From positions 124,001 through 188,000 of the forward strand of contig NZ_JBEUMS010000007.1 in the NCBI RefSeq assembly GCF_040543805.1: a DNA stretch of 64,000 bases, in the 5' to 3' direction. Of the stretch, positions 46,048-54,211 are shown piece after piece (the stretch's first letter is position 1; each line of letters opens with the position of its first letter). The notes beneath the pieces are model-generated. The model was not told the origin of the DNA and searched no databases. It worked only from the letters and a program-made list of their open reading frames with translations. The position numbers were made by a program, and so were the translations under genes. This stretch comes from Arcicella rosea. GTDB lineage: Bacteria > Bacteroidota > Bacteroidia > Cytophagales > Spirosomataceae.

Positions 46048-47244
46048 ATGCAAAAAGACATTAGAGCTTCATTTAACCAATCTTTTTCTCAAGAAAAATA
46101 TCAATACTTTTTGGCAGATTTGAATAAAGCGACTCAAGATTCAATTGAATTTAGAGTCGCTGAAACGCCAGTTTTTGTGCCTAAAAGTCTGAAAGATAAG
46201 CTTATTAGTACTTGTGAAAGTATTATAGATGTGATTGCACAAGATGATTTTAAGGCTAAAACAGATAAAGCAATTCCTGCACATCAAAATGTTCCTAATG
46301 AAAATAAGCATACTTCATTTTTAGCGATAGACTTTGCTGTTTGTCAAAATGAGCAAGGTGATTTCGTTCCCCAATTGATTGAATTACAAGGTTTTCCTTC
46401 ACTTTTTGGTTTTCAATATTTACTTTCAGAAACTTTTCAAAAGCATTATCAACTTCCTGAAAACTATGACTTTATGTTCAATAGTTTTGATAGAAAAGCT
46501 TATATAGAAGAATTTTATCAATTGATTGTTGGCGATTCAACACCTGAAAATGTAATCATTTTAGAGATTTATCCTGAAAAACAAAAAACAAGAGTTGATT
46601 TTGAAGTAACAGAAAAATTGATTGGAGTAAAAGCCGTTTGTCTTACTAAAATTATCAAGGAAGGTAAAAAGCTTTTTTATCTCAATGAAGGTGTAAAAAC
46701 GCCAATTGATAGAATTTACAATCGTTTGATATTTGATGATTTAACTAATTTTCCAGATTTAAAAACAGATTTTAATTTAACAGACGATGTTGAAGTAGAA
46801 TGGATTGGTCACCCGAATTGGTTTTTTAGAATTAGTAAATACACTATGCCATTTTTGAAAAATCCTTACATTCCTTCATGTAAGTTTTTGAGTGATTATG
46901 ATGGCGAATTTCCAGAAAATTTATCCGAATATGTGCTAAAACCTTTATTCTCTTTTGCAGGAACAGGCGTGAAAATCAATATTGATAAAAGTGATTTAGC
47001 GTCAATTCCAGACCCTGAAAATTATATTTTACAGAAAAAAGTAAAGTATGAACCCGTCATACAAACCACTGATGGAAGTTCAGTAAAATGCGAAATCAGA
47101 ATGTTATATATCTGGAAAAAAGACGAAGCCAGACCAATATTATTAAGTAATTTAGCCCGACTTTCAAGAGGAGAAATGATTGGAGTACGCTTCAATAAAG
47201 ATTTTGATTGGGTTGGGGGAAGTGTTTGTTTTATGGAAAGGTAG
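46048..47244 (+). CDS. ATP-grasp-like protein of the amidoligase cluster
   Basis: 398 residues, no signal. The last 120 residues look like an ATP-grasp lobe: YVLKPLFSFAGTGVKINI resembles the Lys-Pro-x-x-Gly loop, followed by ENYILQKKVKYEPV, EIRMLYIW and IGVRFNKDFDWVGGS. The N-terminal half contains LIELQGFPSLFGFQ and is unlike standard families, so this may be a divergent glutathione-synthetase-like or circularly arranged ATP-grasp. It begins 23 bases after the amidotransferase gene, so the two are probably co-transcribed. Confidence 0.8.
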   Translation: MQKDIRASFNQSFSQEKYQYFLADLNKATQDSIEFRVAETPVFVPKSLKDKLISTCESIIDVIAQDDFKAKTDKAIPAHQNVPNENKHTSFLAIDFAVCQNEQGDFVPQLIELQGFPSLFGFQYLLSETFQKHYQLPENYDFMFNSFDRKAYIEEFYQLIVGDSTPENVIILEIYPEKQKTRVDFEVTEKLIGVKAVCLTKIIKEGKKLFYLNEGVKTPIDRIYNRLIFDDLTNFPDLKTDFNLTDDVEVEWIGHPNWFFRISKYTMPFLKNPYIPSCKFLSDYDGEFPENLSEYVLKPLFSFAGTGVKINIDKSDLASIPDPENYILQKKVKYEPVIQTTDGSSVKCEIRMLYIWKKDEARPILLSNLARLSRGEMIGVRFNKDFDWVGGSVCFMER

Positions 47245-47396
47245 AGGTAATTAAGCTACTTAAACCTGTGAAATAATACATTTTCAATTAGCTGGTGAAT
47301 TAATTCACCAGCTAATTGGAAAAATGAGGAAGCTTAAACTACTTAATCTTTTAATAAGACCTAAATATATTTTGTTTTCCAACTTCATCAAAAACT

Positions 47397-48626
47397 ATGA
47401 AAATATTTCAATTGATAGCCCTTATCGTAACACTTAGTATTTTTGGGATAAAGAGTAATTCCATTCAGAAAGACAATGCTTCTTTGGGATTTAAATCCAA
47501 ACCTGTCCAAACTGCTGCAGAGCAAACCAATCAATATTTCTCTTATTTAAAGCATAAAAGAATAGCGATTCTGGCTAACCCAACAAGTATTATTGGTGAA
47601 AAACATTTGGTGGATAGTTTGTTAGCTTCTGGAATTAATGTGGTAAAAGTATTTGGACCTGAACATGGTTTTAGAGGCAATGCAAGTGCTGGGGCTAAAA
47701 TAAGTGATGAGAAAGACCCAAATACAGGCATTAAAGTAATTTCATTATATGGTTCTAAAAGAAAACCTTCAGCTGATGATTTAAAAGATGTCGATTTAAT
47801 GATTTTTGATATTCAAGATGTGGGTTGCAGATTTTATACTTATATCAACGTTTTGAAGGATGTAATGGAGGCTTGTGCTGAAAATAATAAAGAATTATTG
47901 ATTTTAGATAGACCGAACCCAAACGGTTATTTAGTGGATGGACCAATTTTGGATATGCGTTTAAAGTCGGGTGTTGGTAAATTCCCAATTCCAATTGCTC
48001 ATGGAATGACAATTGCTGAATTCGCTCAAATGATTAATGGAGAAGGCTGGTTACCCAATAAAATGATTTGCAAGCTTAAAATCATTCCTGTGAAGAATTA
48101 TACGCATGACACTCCTTATACTTTGCCCGTAAAACCTTCTCCAAATTTGAATACACAACAAAGTGTGATGTTGTATCCAATTACTTGTTTGTTTGAAGGG
48201 ACTATTATTAGTCAGGGAAGAGGGACTTATTTTCCTTTTACTGTTTTGGGAAGTCCTGCGCTGAAAGGTATTTATAGTTTTTCATTTACACCAAAAAGTA
48301 TTAAAGGAATGAGTGAAACGCCTTTGCATTTGAATCAAGAATGTTTCGGGATAGATTTCAGAAATTACGATATTGAAATACTGAGAAAGAGTAAAAGAAT
48401 CAATATTCAATGGATGATTGATTTTTATCAAATTTATCCTTTCAAAGATAAATTCTTTGATAAAACCCAAAGTGACCAAATGCTTAATATTGATGTTTTG
48501 GTAGGGAATTCTGAATTCAGAAAGCAAATTATTGAAGGTAAATCGGTAAAAGAAATTCAAGATTCTTGGGAACCTCAATTATCTGAATACAAAGAAATGA
48601 GAAAGAAGTATTTAATCTATCGCTGA
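47397..48626 (+). CDS. namZ: DUF1343 protein, exo-beta-N-acetylmuramidase NamZ family
   Basis: 409 residues with an N-terminal signal peptide. DUF1343 signatures: FGPEHGFRGNASAGAKISDEKDPNTG region, LMIFDIQDVGCRFYTYI, LDRPNPNG and PSPNLNTQQSVMLYP. Members were shown to be exo-lytic N-acetylmuramidases releasing terminal MurNAc from peptidoglycan fragments. It follows the amidoligase cluster in the same direction after 152 bases; together with the glucosaminidase at 40077 it brackets the cluster with cell-wall enzymes. Confidence 0.9.
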   Translation: MKIFQLIALIVTLSIFGIKSNSIQKDNASLGFKSKPVQTAAEQTNQYFSYLKHKRIAILANPTSIIGEKHLVDSLLASGINVVKVFGPEHGFRGNASAGAKISDEKDPNTGIKVISLYGSKRKPSADDLKDVDLMIFDIQDVGCRFYTYINVLKDVMEACAENNKELLILDRPNPNGYLVDGPILDMRLKSGVGKFPIPIAHGMTIAEFAQMINGEGWLPNKMICKLKIIPVKNYTHDTPYTLPVKPSPNLNTQQSVMLYPITCLFEGTIISQGRGTYFPFTVLGSPALKGIYSFSFTPKSIKGMSETPLHLNQECFGIDFRNYDIEILRKSKRINIQWMIDFYQIYPFKDKFFDKTQSDQMLNIDVLVGNSEFRKQIIEGKSVKEIQDSWEPQLSEYKEMRKKYLIYR

Positions 48627-48630
48627 TAGA

Positions 48631-49182
48631 TTAATACTTCTTTTTTAAATATTCGAATTTTGTTCTGAGAATATAATCAGCATCTTCATCTCCTAAATCA
48701 ACGGCTCTTTTGAAATCATTGATGGCATTTTCTATTTGACCGATGCAATAACGAGCCATTCCACGCCAACGTAAAGTTTCTGGATTTTCACTTCTGAAAT
48801 ACCAATCTGCTTTATCGAACTCTAAAAAGGCTTTATCATATTCTTTTAATTGATAAAGGACTTTCCCTTTAATTACATAAGCTTCTCCAATGGTATTATC
48901 AAATGAAATTGATTGTTCGATGTCATACAATGCTGAGAAGTAATTTTTAAGCATAAAGTTTGCTTTACTTCTATAAAAATAGGCTTTGGCTGATTTGGGA
49001 AAGTACTTTAGTTTTTCAGTAAAGAATGCTTGTGCTTCAACAAATTTATTTTCGTGAAGTAATCTTTCGCCTTCTCCTAATTTTTCACGGTCACGAAAGT
49101 TAAATAGCTTTTCTTCTAACCAATTGAAAAACATCATGGTCAGCACAAATGGTAGGAAGAAAAACAGTAATATCCATTCCAT
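48631..49182 (-). CDS. Membrane-anchored TPR protein
   Basis: 183 residues. One N-terminal membrane helix (WILLFFFLPFVLTMMFFNW), then tetratricopeptide repeats over about 35-170: repeated A-x-x-F/Y pairs such as PKSAKAYFYRSKANFMLKNY and AYVIKGKVLYQLKEYDKAFL. Likely a protein-interaction scaffold. It starts 5 bases after the stop of the MmcQ-like gene, so the two form an operon. Confidence 0.82.
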   Translation of the reverse strand: MEWILLFFFLPFVLTMMFFNWLEEKLFNFRDREKLGEGERLLHENKFVEAQAFFTEKLKYFPKSAKAYFYRSKANFMLKNYFSALYDIEQSISFDNTIGEAYVIKGKVLYQLKEYDKAFLEFDKADWYFRSENPETLRWRGMARYCIGQIENAINDFKRAVDLGDEDADYILRTKFEYLKKKY

Positions 49183-49187
49183 AACAC

Positions 49188-49541
49188 TTATAAATTTTGA
49201 AATTCTACTTGTACTTTTTTAGGTAAGCTTGAAACTACTAGCTGATAAGAATGTTCTGTTAATTCTTTTACTTGTACTGTTGAAGCAATATCTGCATTGA
49301 CAGTGTTCCAATGTTTTTTGTTCATGTGATAACCCGGAATAATGTAATGAAATTCTTCACGCAATTGAATCGCTCTATCAGGGTCACATTTTAGATTAAT
49401 CGTGAATACTTCTGAATCAAGACCTGTTAAAGCAAACATTTTGCCCATTACTTTATAAACCAAAGTATCTGGACCAAAAGGTAATTCTTCTGTCACGCCT
49501 TTCATCGAAAGACAAAAATCTCTAAATTCTTCAATATTCAT
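49188..49541 (-). CDS. MmcQ/YjbR family protein
   Basis: 117 residues, cytosolic. MmcQ/YjbR fold (CyaY-like): EELPFGPDTLVYKVMGKMFAL and NKKHWNTV are conserved family segments. These proteins have a putative DNA-binding double-wing fold; function is not settled. First gene of a two-gene minus-strand unit. Confidence 0.85.
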   Translation of the reverse strand: MNIEEFRDFCLSMKGVTEELPFGPDTLVYKVMGKMFALTGLDSEVFTINLKCDPDRAIQLREEFHYIIPGYHMNKKHWNTVNADIASTVQVKELTEHSYQLVVSSLPKKVQVEFQNL

Positions 49542-49622
49542 TGTATTAAATCATAAGGTTTTAGTTTTGCTTATGTTATAGATTTGACAACTTTTTTGAA
49601 AGTTGTCAAATCTGAAATGCGT

Positions 49623-49811
49623 TTATCTAAAGAATGCTCTATAAATCATTACAATCAAACACATTAAAAACATCAAAATTGATATTTTATTGATAATGTG
49701 CATGGTTTTGATGTTAAAATTAGTTGGCTTTGATGGATCTGGTTTGCTGAATATTCTAAAGAAGTATCCAAAAGCTTCTCCTAATTTAAACTGGTCTTTC
49801 AATTTTGACAT
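49623..49811 (-). CDS. Small membrane protein, DUF6728-like
   Basis: 62 residues with one membrane helix near the C-terminus (ISILMFLMCLIVMIYRAFF) and a conserved-looking N-terminal FKLGEAFGYFFRIFSKPDP. It appears to match a small Bacteroidota-specific family I know as DUF6728. Real gene status is supported by amphipathic layout and by an ATG with an A-rich leader, but not by function. Confidence 0.65.
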   Translation of the reverse strand: MSKLKDQFKLGEAFGYFFRIFSKPDPSKPTNFNIKTMHIINKISILMFLMCLIVMIYRAFFR

Positions 49812-49840
49812 GGCTTTGTTTTTTATATTGAATGGCTATT

Positions 49841-49890
49841 AGCTTTAAGCTATTAGTTAGTTTTGAGCTATGAGCTACCAGCTTTGAGCT
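49841..49890. repeat. Heptamer-phased satellite between the DUF6728 and ispG genes
   Basis: Seven units in perfect 7-base phase: AGCTTTA, AGCTATT, AGTTAGT, TTTGAGC, TATGAGC, TACCAGC, TTTGAGC. Confidence 0.65.
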
Positions 49891-49954
49891 TTTTTACTTT
49901 CCTTGAATTTTATTGGTCGAGTATTAATCTACATAGAAATGACAGAATTCATAA

Positions 49955-49988
49955 CTTAAAGCTCATAGCTCAATGCTCACAGCTCCAA
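49955..49988. repeat. Heptamer-phased satellite overlapping the ispG stop codon
   Basis: CTTAAAG, CTCATAG, CTCAATG, CTCACAG, CTCCAAA. The last two units encode the end of ispG (…Leu-Glu-Leu-stop on the minus strand). Confidence 0.6.
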
Positions 49989-52022
49989 AGCATTTACTGC
50001 TTCAAACCAAACGCCATCCTCTTTGATGATTTCTATCAATTCATTTACGGCATTATCTGCATGAACAGATTTTTTTACCACGTTTTGTCCACGATATAAA
50101 GCAATCTTATCTTTTCCAACACCAACATAACCATAATCTGCATCAGCCATTTCACCCGGACCGTTTACGATACAACCCATAATTCCGATTTTTACACCTT
50201 TCAAATGCTCGGTACGTTTACGAATCATCGCAGTTGTTTCTTGCAAGTCGAATAAAGTTCTGCCACAAGAAGGACAAGAAATATACTCAGTTTTACTCAT
50301 ACGAGTACGAGCGGCTTGCAAAATACCAAAGGCTGTTGAATTGTAACTTTTTGCTTTAGTGATTAGTTCAGCTTTTGCTGATAAATCAGGCAATTGTAAA
50401 AGAATTCCATCACCAAAACCATCGATTAATAATCCTCCACAATCAGTCGCTGAAAATAATTGAAAATCACTTTCTGGTAGATTATCATATTTTCTTACCA
50501 AAACTGCTGGAGTACTTATTTCTTGATTTATCAATTCAAAAAATAAACGACGCAATGCTGGCATAGCGTGTTCATTGCTTGTTTCTACTGCTAATACTAA
50601 TGTTTTATCAGCTTTAATTTGTCGAATTAACTCTTCTGTCAAATCTATTAAGCTGATACTTAAAAAATTTAAAGTAGTATGTTTTTCTGTGTTTTCTTGA
50701 TAAGCTTCAATACCAAACAATGGGAATTTATTGAGTTTATCATTTTGTTCAGCCCAAAGGGATGCGTCTAAAATTTCTTTTAAACCCATTGGCAACATAT
50801 ATTTTGCAGGATTTTTAGCTGTATAAATATAATCTGCACCTAAATCATTCATCGTCCATTTATCTGGTAAAGGCAAATAAAAATGACCAATTGATTTTAA
50901 ATCTTCATGTTCAGAAACTTCAATCTTAGAATAATCAGCAATTACTCTTGGCACATTATGTCCTCCGAAATTTGCCACTTCATGCGTATTTCTTCTAAAA
51001 TACTGGAATGGATTAATTGGAGAATCGAATGAGTTTTGAGTGCTGAGTGCTGAGTGCTGAGTTGGTGTAAATGCTGAAATTATAGTTGATTTCTCTTTTC
51101 TGTTTGAATATCTATCAATCAAAGCTTTGGCTACTGGTGCTTCAAATTCTGGATCTTCTGTTAGTGATACTCTTACGGTATCGCCCAAACCATCTTCTAA
51201 TAAAGTACCAATTCCTACAGCAGATTTAATTCTACCGTCTTCTCCTTCACCTGCTTCTGTTACACCTAAATGTAATGGATAGGCTTTTAAACCTTCTTCA
51301 TTCAGTTTTTTACATAATAACCTGTAAGCTTCCACCATTACTTGTGTATTTGAAGCTTTCATTGAAAGTACGATATTGAAGTAATTTTCATCTTCACAGA
51401 TTCTTAAAAATTCCAAAGCCGATTCTACCATTCCTAGTGGAGTATCGCCATACCTACTTAAAATTCTATCACTCAAAGAACCATGATTTGTACCAATACG
51501 CATTGCCGTGCCGTACTCTTTACAGATATTTACTAAAGGCAAAAACTTATCTCTGATTCTATCTAATTCTACTTGATAACCAATTTCTGTATAATCAATC
51601 GTTTCAAAACGTTTTTTATCTGCATAATTTCCAGGATTAATTCTTACTTTTTCAACTAATCTTGCTGCTAATTCTGCTGCATTAGGTGTAAAGTGAATAT
51701 CTGCTACTAAGGGAACACTATAGCCTCTTACTCTTAATTCTTTACGGATATTATCTAAATTCTGAGCTTCCTTCACTGATGGTGCAGTAATGCGCACATA
51801 TTCGCAACCAGATTCAACCATTCTAATGGTTTGTTCAACTGAGCCTATTGTATCTAAAGTATCAATAGTTGTCATAGATTGTACTCTGATTGGATAATCA
51901 GAACCCATCGGTACATCGCCAACATTGACAGTAATAGTTTTTCTACGAGAATATTCAGTTAAAGAATTGGCATAACGATTGCCATTTTCAATCAGGTTAT
52001 TTAAAGTTTGAGTAGTTGACAT
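49977..52022 (-). CDS. ispG: HMB-PP synthase IspG (GcpE), long form
   Basis: Next-to-last step of the MEP isoprenoid pathway: converts MEcPP to HMBPP with a 4Fe-4S cluster. 681 residues; an N-terminal TIM barrel (VRVQSMTTIDTLDT, HFTPNAAELAARLVEKVRINPGNY) and a C-terminal reductase-like domain with cluster cysteines in SCPSCGRTLFDLQ and GCIVNGPGEM. Between them is an insertion of about 230 residues, normal for Bacteroidota, plants and Chlamydiae. The region coding TQHSALSTQNSF within it is made of three GAGTGCT heptamers, the same kind of repeat that ends the gene. Confidence 0.95.
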   Translation of the reverse strand: MSTTQTLNNLIENGNRYANSLTEYSRRKTITVNVGDVPMGSDYPIRVQSMTTIDTLDTIGSVEQTIRMVESGCEYVRITAPSVKEAQNLDNIRKELRVRGYSVPLVADIHFTPNAAELAARLVEKVRINPGNYADKKRFETIDYTEIGYQVELDRIRDKFLPLVNICKEYGTAMRIGTNHGSLSDRILSRYGDTPLGMVESALEFLRICEDENYFNIVLSMKASNTQVMVEAYRLLCKKLNEEGLKAYPLHLGVTEAGEGEDGRIKSAVGIGTLLEDGLGDTVRVSLTEDPEFEAPVAKALIDRYSNRKEKSTIISAFTPTQHSALSTQNSFDSPINPFQYFRRNTHEVANFGGHNVPRVIADYSKIEVSEHEDLKSIGHFYLPLPDKWTMNDLGADYIYTAKNPAKYMLPMGLKEILDASLWAEQNDKLNKFPLFGIEAYQENTEKHTTLNFLSISLIDLTEELIRQIKADKTLVLAVETSNEHAMPALRRLFFELINQEISTPAVLVRKYDNLPESDFQLFSATDCGGLLIDGFGDGILLQLPDLSAKAELITKAKSYNSTAFGILQAARTRMSKTEYISCPSCGRTLFDLQETTAMIRKRTEHLKGVKIGIMGCIVNGPGEMADADYGYVGVGKDKIALYRGQNVVKKSVHADNAVNELIEIIKEDGVWFEAVNALEL
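51037..51061. repeat. GAGTGCT heptamer run inside ispG
   Basis: Three consecutive GAGTGCT units (7-base phase) plus a partial unit within the coding sequence. The 21 bases keep the frame. Confidence 0.75.
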
Positions 52023-52082
52023 GGATTTGTGAATTGTTCAATGCAAAGATAAGTGATTCTATCATTGAATTATAGTTTGCAT

Positions 52083-52120
52083 AAAAAAGCCCGATAAACT
52101 TAAAACGTTTATCGGGGCTG
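52083..52120 (-). terminator. Terminator of the HEPN-MNT pair
   Basis: On the minus strand CCCGATAAACG-TTTAAG-TTTATCGGG is a strong hairpin followed by TTTTTT. Confidence 0.85.
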
Positions 52121-52167
52121 AATGTTCTTTTATTTTTGAATAAAGACTCATTAAATATTAATTGTAT

Positions 52168-52488
52168 TTATTCATGTTGTATCTCTGCCTTTTTTAAAAT
52201 ATCAATACCTACTCTGTTAATATGTTCAATAACATCTGGGTCATTAATATGACGATACAGAATAATATCAAAAGTATAAGGCAAATAAGTATCATCAAGT
52301 TGGTTATCAATATGCAAAACATCTGTTAATGTTAAATTTTCTCCTTTTAGAGCAATATCAACATCACTTCCTTTTCTGTAATTCCCTTTTGCTCTTGAAC
52401 CAAATAATATCGCTTCTTCAACAGCAGGATTTGCAGTAATAATATCTAATATTTCATTAAGCTGTTTATTTGTAAGTCCGTATTGCAT
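52168..52488 (-). CDS. MNT-type minimal nucleotidyltransferase (antitoxin)
   Basis: 106 residues. The minimal nucleotidyltransferase signature is GSRAKGNYRKGSDVDIA, with Gly30-Ser31 and Asp42/Asp44 as metal ligands. In MNT-HEPN modules it neutralises the HEPN RNase by AMPylation. It lies directly downstream of the HEPN gene, on the same strand, with a 37-base gap. Confidence 0.9.
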   Translation of the reverse strand: MQYGLTNKQLNEILDIITANPAVEEAILFGSRAKGNYRKGSDVDIALKGENLTLTDVLHIDNQLDDTYLPYTFDIILYRHINDPDVIEHINRVGIDILKKAEIQHE

Positions 52489-52525
52489 ATTGATAAGAGT
52501 TTTGAAACCTTATTATTTCACAAAT

Positions 52526-52939
52526 TTAATTGGTTGTATCTATCTCTGTTTGCATTCGCTCTTGAAATACTTTGAATAAGAAATAATAAGTATTTTGAAT
52601 TGAGTCTTGGATTTCCTCAGCTGTCTCTTTATTGTAAGTATGCGAACTTAAATTACGGCTCTTAATCATATTCATCCAGTTATCTCCATCTTCAATTAAA
52701 CCCACTTTATAAGCTAATCTAATTGTATCTTTTGAACCAACCAAATCAACATAACCACCTTCTACAAGAAAATCTTTTAAAGTATTCCATGCTAGTTCAT
52801 AAGTAAATTCAAATGCTTTAATCAGGCCCTGACGTTCAAGTTCACTATAATCACCTTTTTCAACAGCATTTTCCAACTGTGCAAAAGCCTTATTGAAATT
52901 GTTAAATCTTTGTATCCAGCGAATATCTGTATTTCCCAT
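52526..52939 (-). CDS. HEPN domain protein, HI0074/nucleotidyltransferase substrate-binding family
   Basis: 137 residues from the ATG at 52939. All-helical HI0074-type protein (AFEFTYELAWNTLKDFL is typical). It retains the R-x4-H motif of catalytic HEPN RNases (Arg95...His100 in SRNLSSHTYN). Together with the next gene it forms a MNT-HEPN toxin-antitoxin pair, a known family. Confidence 0.9.
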   Translation of the reverse strand: MGNTDIRWIQRFNNFNKAFAQLENAVEKGDYSELERQGLIKAFEFTYELAWNTLKDFLVEGGYVDLVGSKDTIRLAYKVGLIEDGDNWMNMIKSRNLSSHTYNKETAEEIQDSIQNTYYFLFKVFQERMQTEIDTTN

Positions 52940-53073
52940 GTTTTTAGATGATAGCATTAAAGATTTATTGCATTAGGTTAAAATGAAAACATACTATTTA
53001 ATGGTTCTCTTCCACAAATATCATTTAAAGCTTTATTTAAACCTAAAAAAAGCTTTTTAACCTATCCTTAAAA

Positions 53074-53106
53074 CAAAAAATCCACTCAAAAACTGAGTGG
53101 ATTTTA
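53074..53106 (-). terminator. Terminator of folE
   Basis: AATCCACTCA-GTTTT-TGAGTGGATT hairpin with a T run on the minus strand. Confidence 0.85.
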
Positions 53107-53127
53107 ATTAAGATCAACTATTTAAAC

Positions 53128-53832
53128 CTACAATGCAATATATTTCAAAAATTCTGCTTTTGTAGCTTCTTCTAAAAATTTTCCTCCATAAAAGCTTGTT
53201 ACAGTTGATGATGTATCATCTTTTACACCTCTTGAAGCAACACAAAGGTGTTTGGCATCAATCATAATAGCTACGTCTTCAGTTCCTAAAAGCTTTTGTA
53301 TTTCTTTGGCAATTTGCATCGTAAGTCTTTCTTGTACTTGCGGACGCTTCGCAAAGTGTTGAACAATGCGGTTTAATTTAGATAAACCAATTACTTGTCC
53401 GTTTGCAATATAGGCAACATGCGCTTTTCCGAATATTGGTACAAAGTGATGTTCACAATTTGAATAGAATGAAATGTTTTTTTCTACCAACATCTCATTG
53501 TATTGATATTTATTCTCAAAAAGAGCAACTGAAGGCATATTTTTAGGGTCAAGACCGCTGAAAATTTCCTTTACATACATTTTTGCTACTCTTTTAGGCG
53601 TACCTTTTAGTGAATCATCTGTCAAATCTAGCCCCAATGTTTCCATAATTTGCTTGAAATGATATTCAATCTGAGCCATTTTTTCATCATCACTCAAATC
53701 AAAAGCATCTTCACGCATAGGAGTATCCACCGAAGTCATAATATGCTCATCACCGATTTCATCATCCGTAAACCTAATCTTATTATTGTTATCAACTAAC
53801 AGGGTATTCAACAAAGTTTCGTTCGGTTTCAT
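53128..53832 (-). CDS. folE: GTP cyclohydrolase I
   Basis: Converts GTP to 7,8-dihydroneopterin triphosphate. 234 residues from the ATG at 53832 (an ATG at 53853 adds 7). Signatures: NISFYSNCEHHFVPIFGKAHVAYI with the zinc Cys/His, VIGLSKLNRIV and KHLCVASRGVKD. About 45 extra N-terminal residues precede the catalytic domain. The gene overlaps the end of the PTPS-like gene by 41 bases, so their translation is likely coupled and the two enzymes act in sequence. Confidence 0.95.
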   Translation of the reverse strand: MKPNETLLNTLLVDNNNKIRFTDDEIGDEHIMTSVDTPMREDAFDLSDDEKMAQIEYHFKQIMETLGLDLTDDSLKGTPKRVAKMYVKEIFSGLDPKNMPSVALFENKYQYNEMLVEKNISFYSNCEHHFVPIFGKAHVAYIANGQVIGLSKLNRIVQHFAKRPQVQERLTMQIAKEIQKLLGTEDVAIMIDAKHLCVASRGVKDDTSSTVTSFYGGKFLEEATKAEFLKYIAL

Positions 53833-54211
53833 ATAATCTAATTTTAAGGTCAAAATTTGAGTTGATTTTGGTTTTTAATTTGTCATGAATCACAATTGCG
53901 ATATTCTCAGCAGAGGGATTTAGGTCTTTAAATTCTTCAGTATCAAGATTTAAGTTCTTATGGTCAAACCTATCTAGAATTTCTACCTTGATAATTTCGC
54001 TCAATACTTTCATATCAATCACATAACCAGTCTCAACATCTATTTCTCCCGTTACTTGTACGATTAATTCATAATTATGACCGTGGTAATTGAAATTATT
54101 ACATTTTCCATACACACGTTCATTTTTTTCATCCGACCAATTCGGATTATTCAGTCGATGTGCGGCATTGAAATGCTCTTTTCTAAACACCGACACTCTT
54201 TTTGGCATCAT
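53792..54211 (-). CDS. queD: 6-pyruvoyl-tetrahydropterin/6-carboxytetrahydropterin synthase family protein
   Basis: 139 residues. Zinc ligands His17 (AAH), His42 and His44 (YHGHNY). The cysteine context CNNFNYHGHNY (Cys36) has the spacing of eukaryotic PTPS, not the shorter C-x3-HGH of E. coli QueD, and YETERN gives the conserved glutamate. It uses the dihydroneopterin triphosphate made by FolE. It could be annotated as queD, but the motif spacing also fits a PTPS making a tetrahydrobiopterin precursor. No queC or queE is adjacent. Confidence 0.88.
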   Translation of the reverse strand: MMPKRVSVFRKEHFNAAHRLNNPNWSDEKNERVYGKCNNFNYHGHNYELIVQVTGEIDVETGYVIDMKVLSEIIKVEILDRFDHKNLNLDTEEFKDLNPSAENIAIVIHDKLKTKINSNFDLKIRLYETERNFVEYPVS

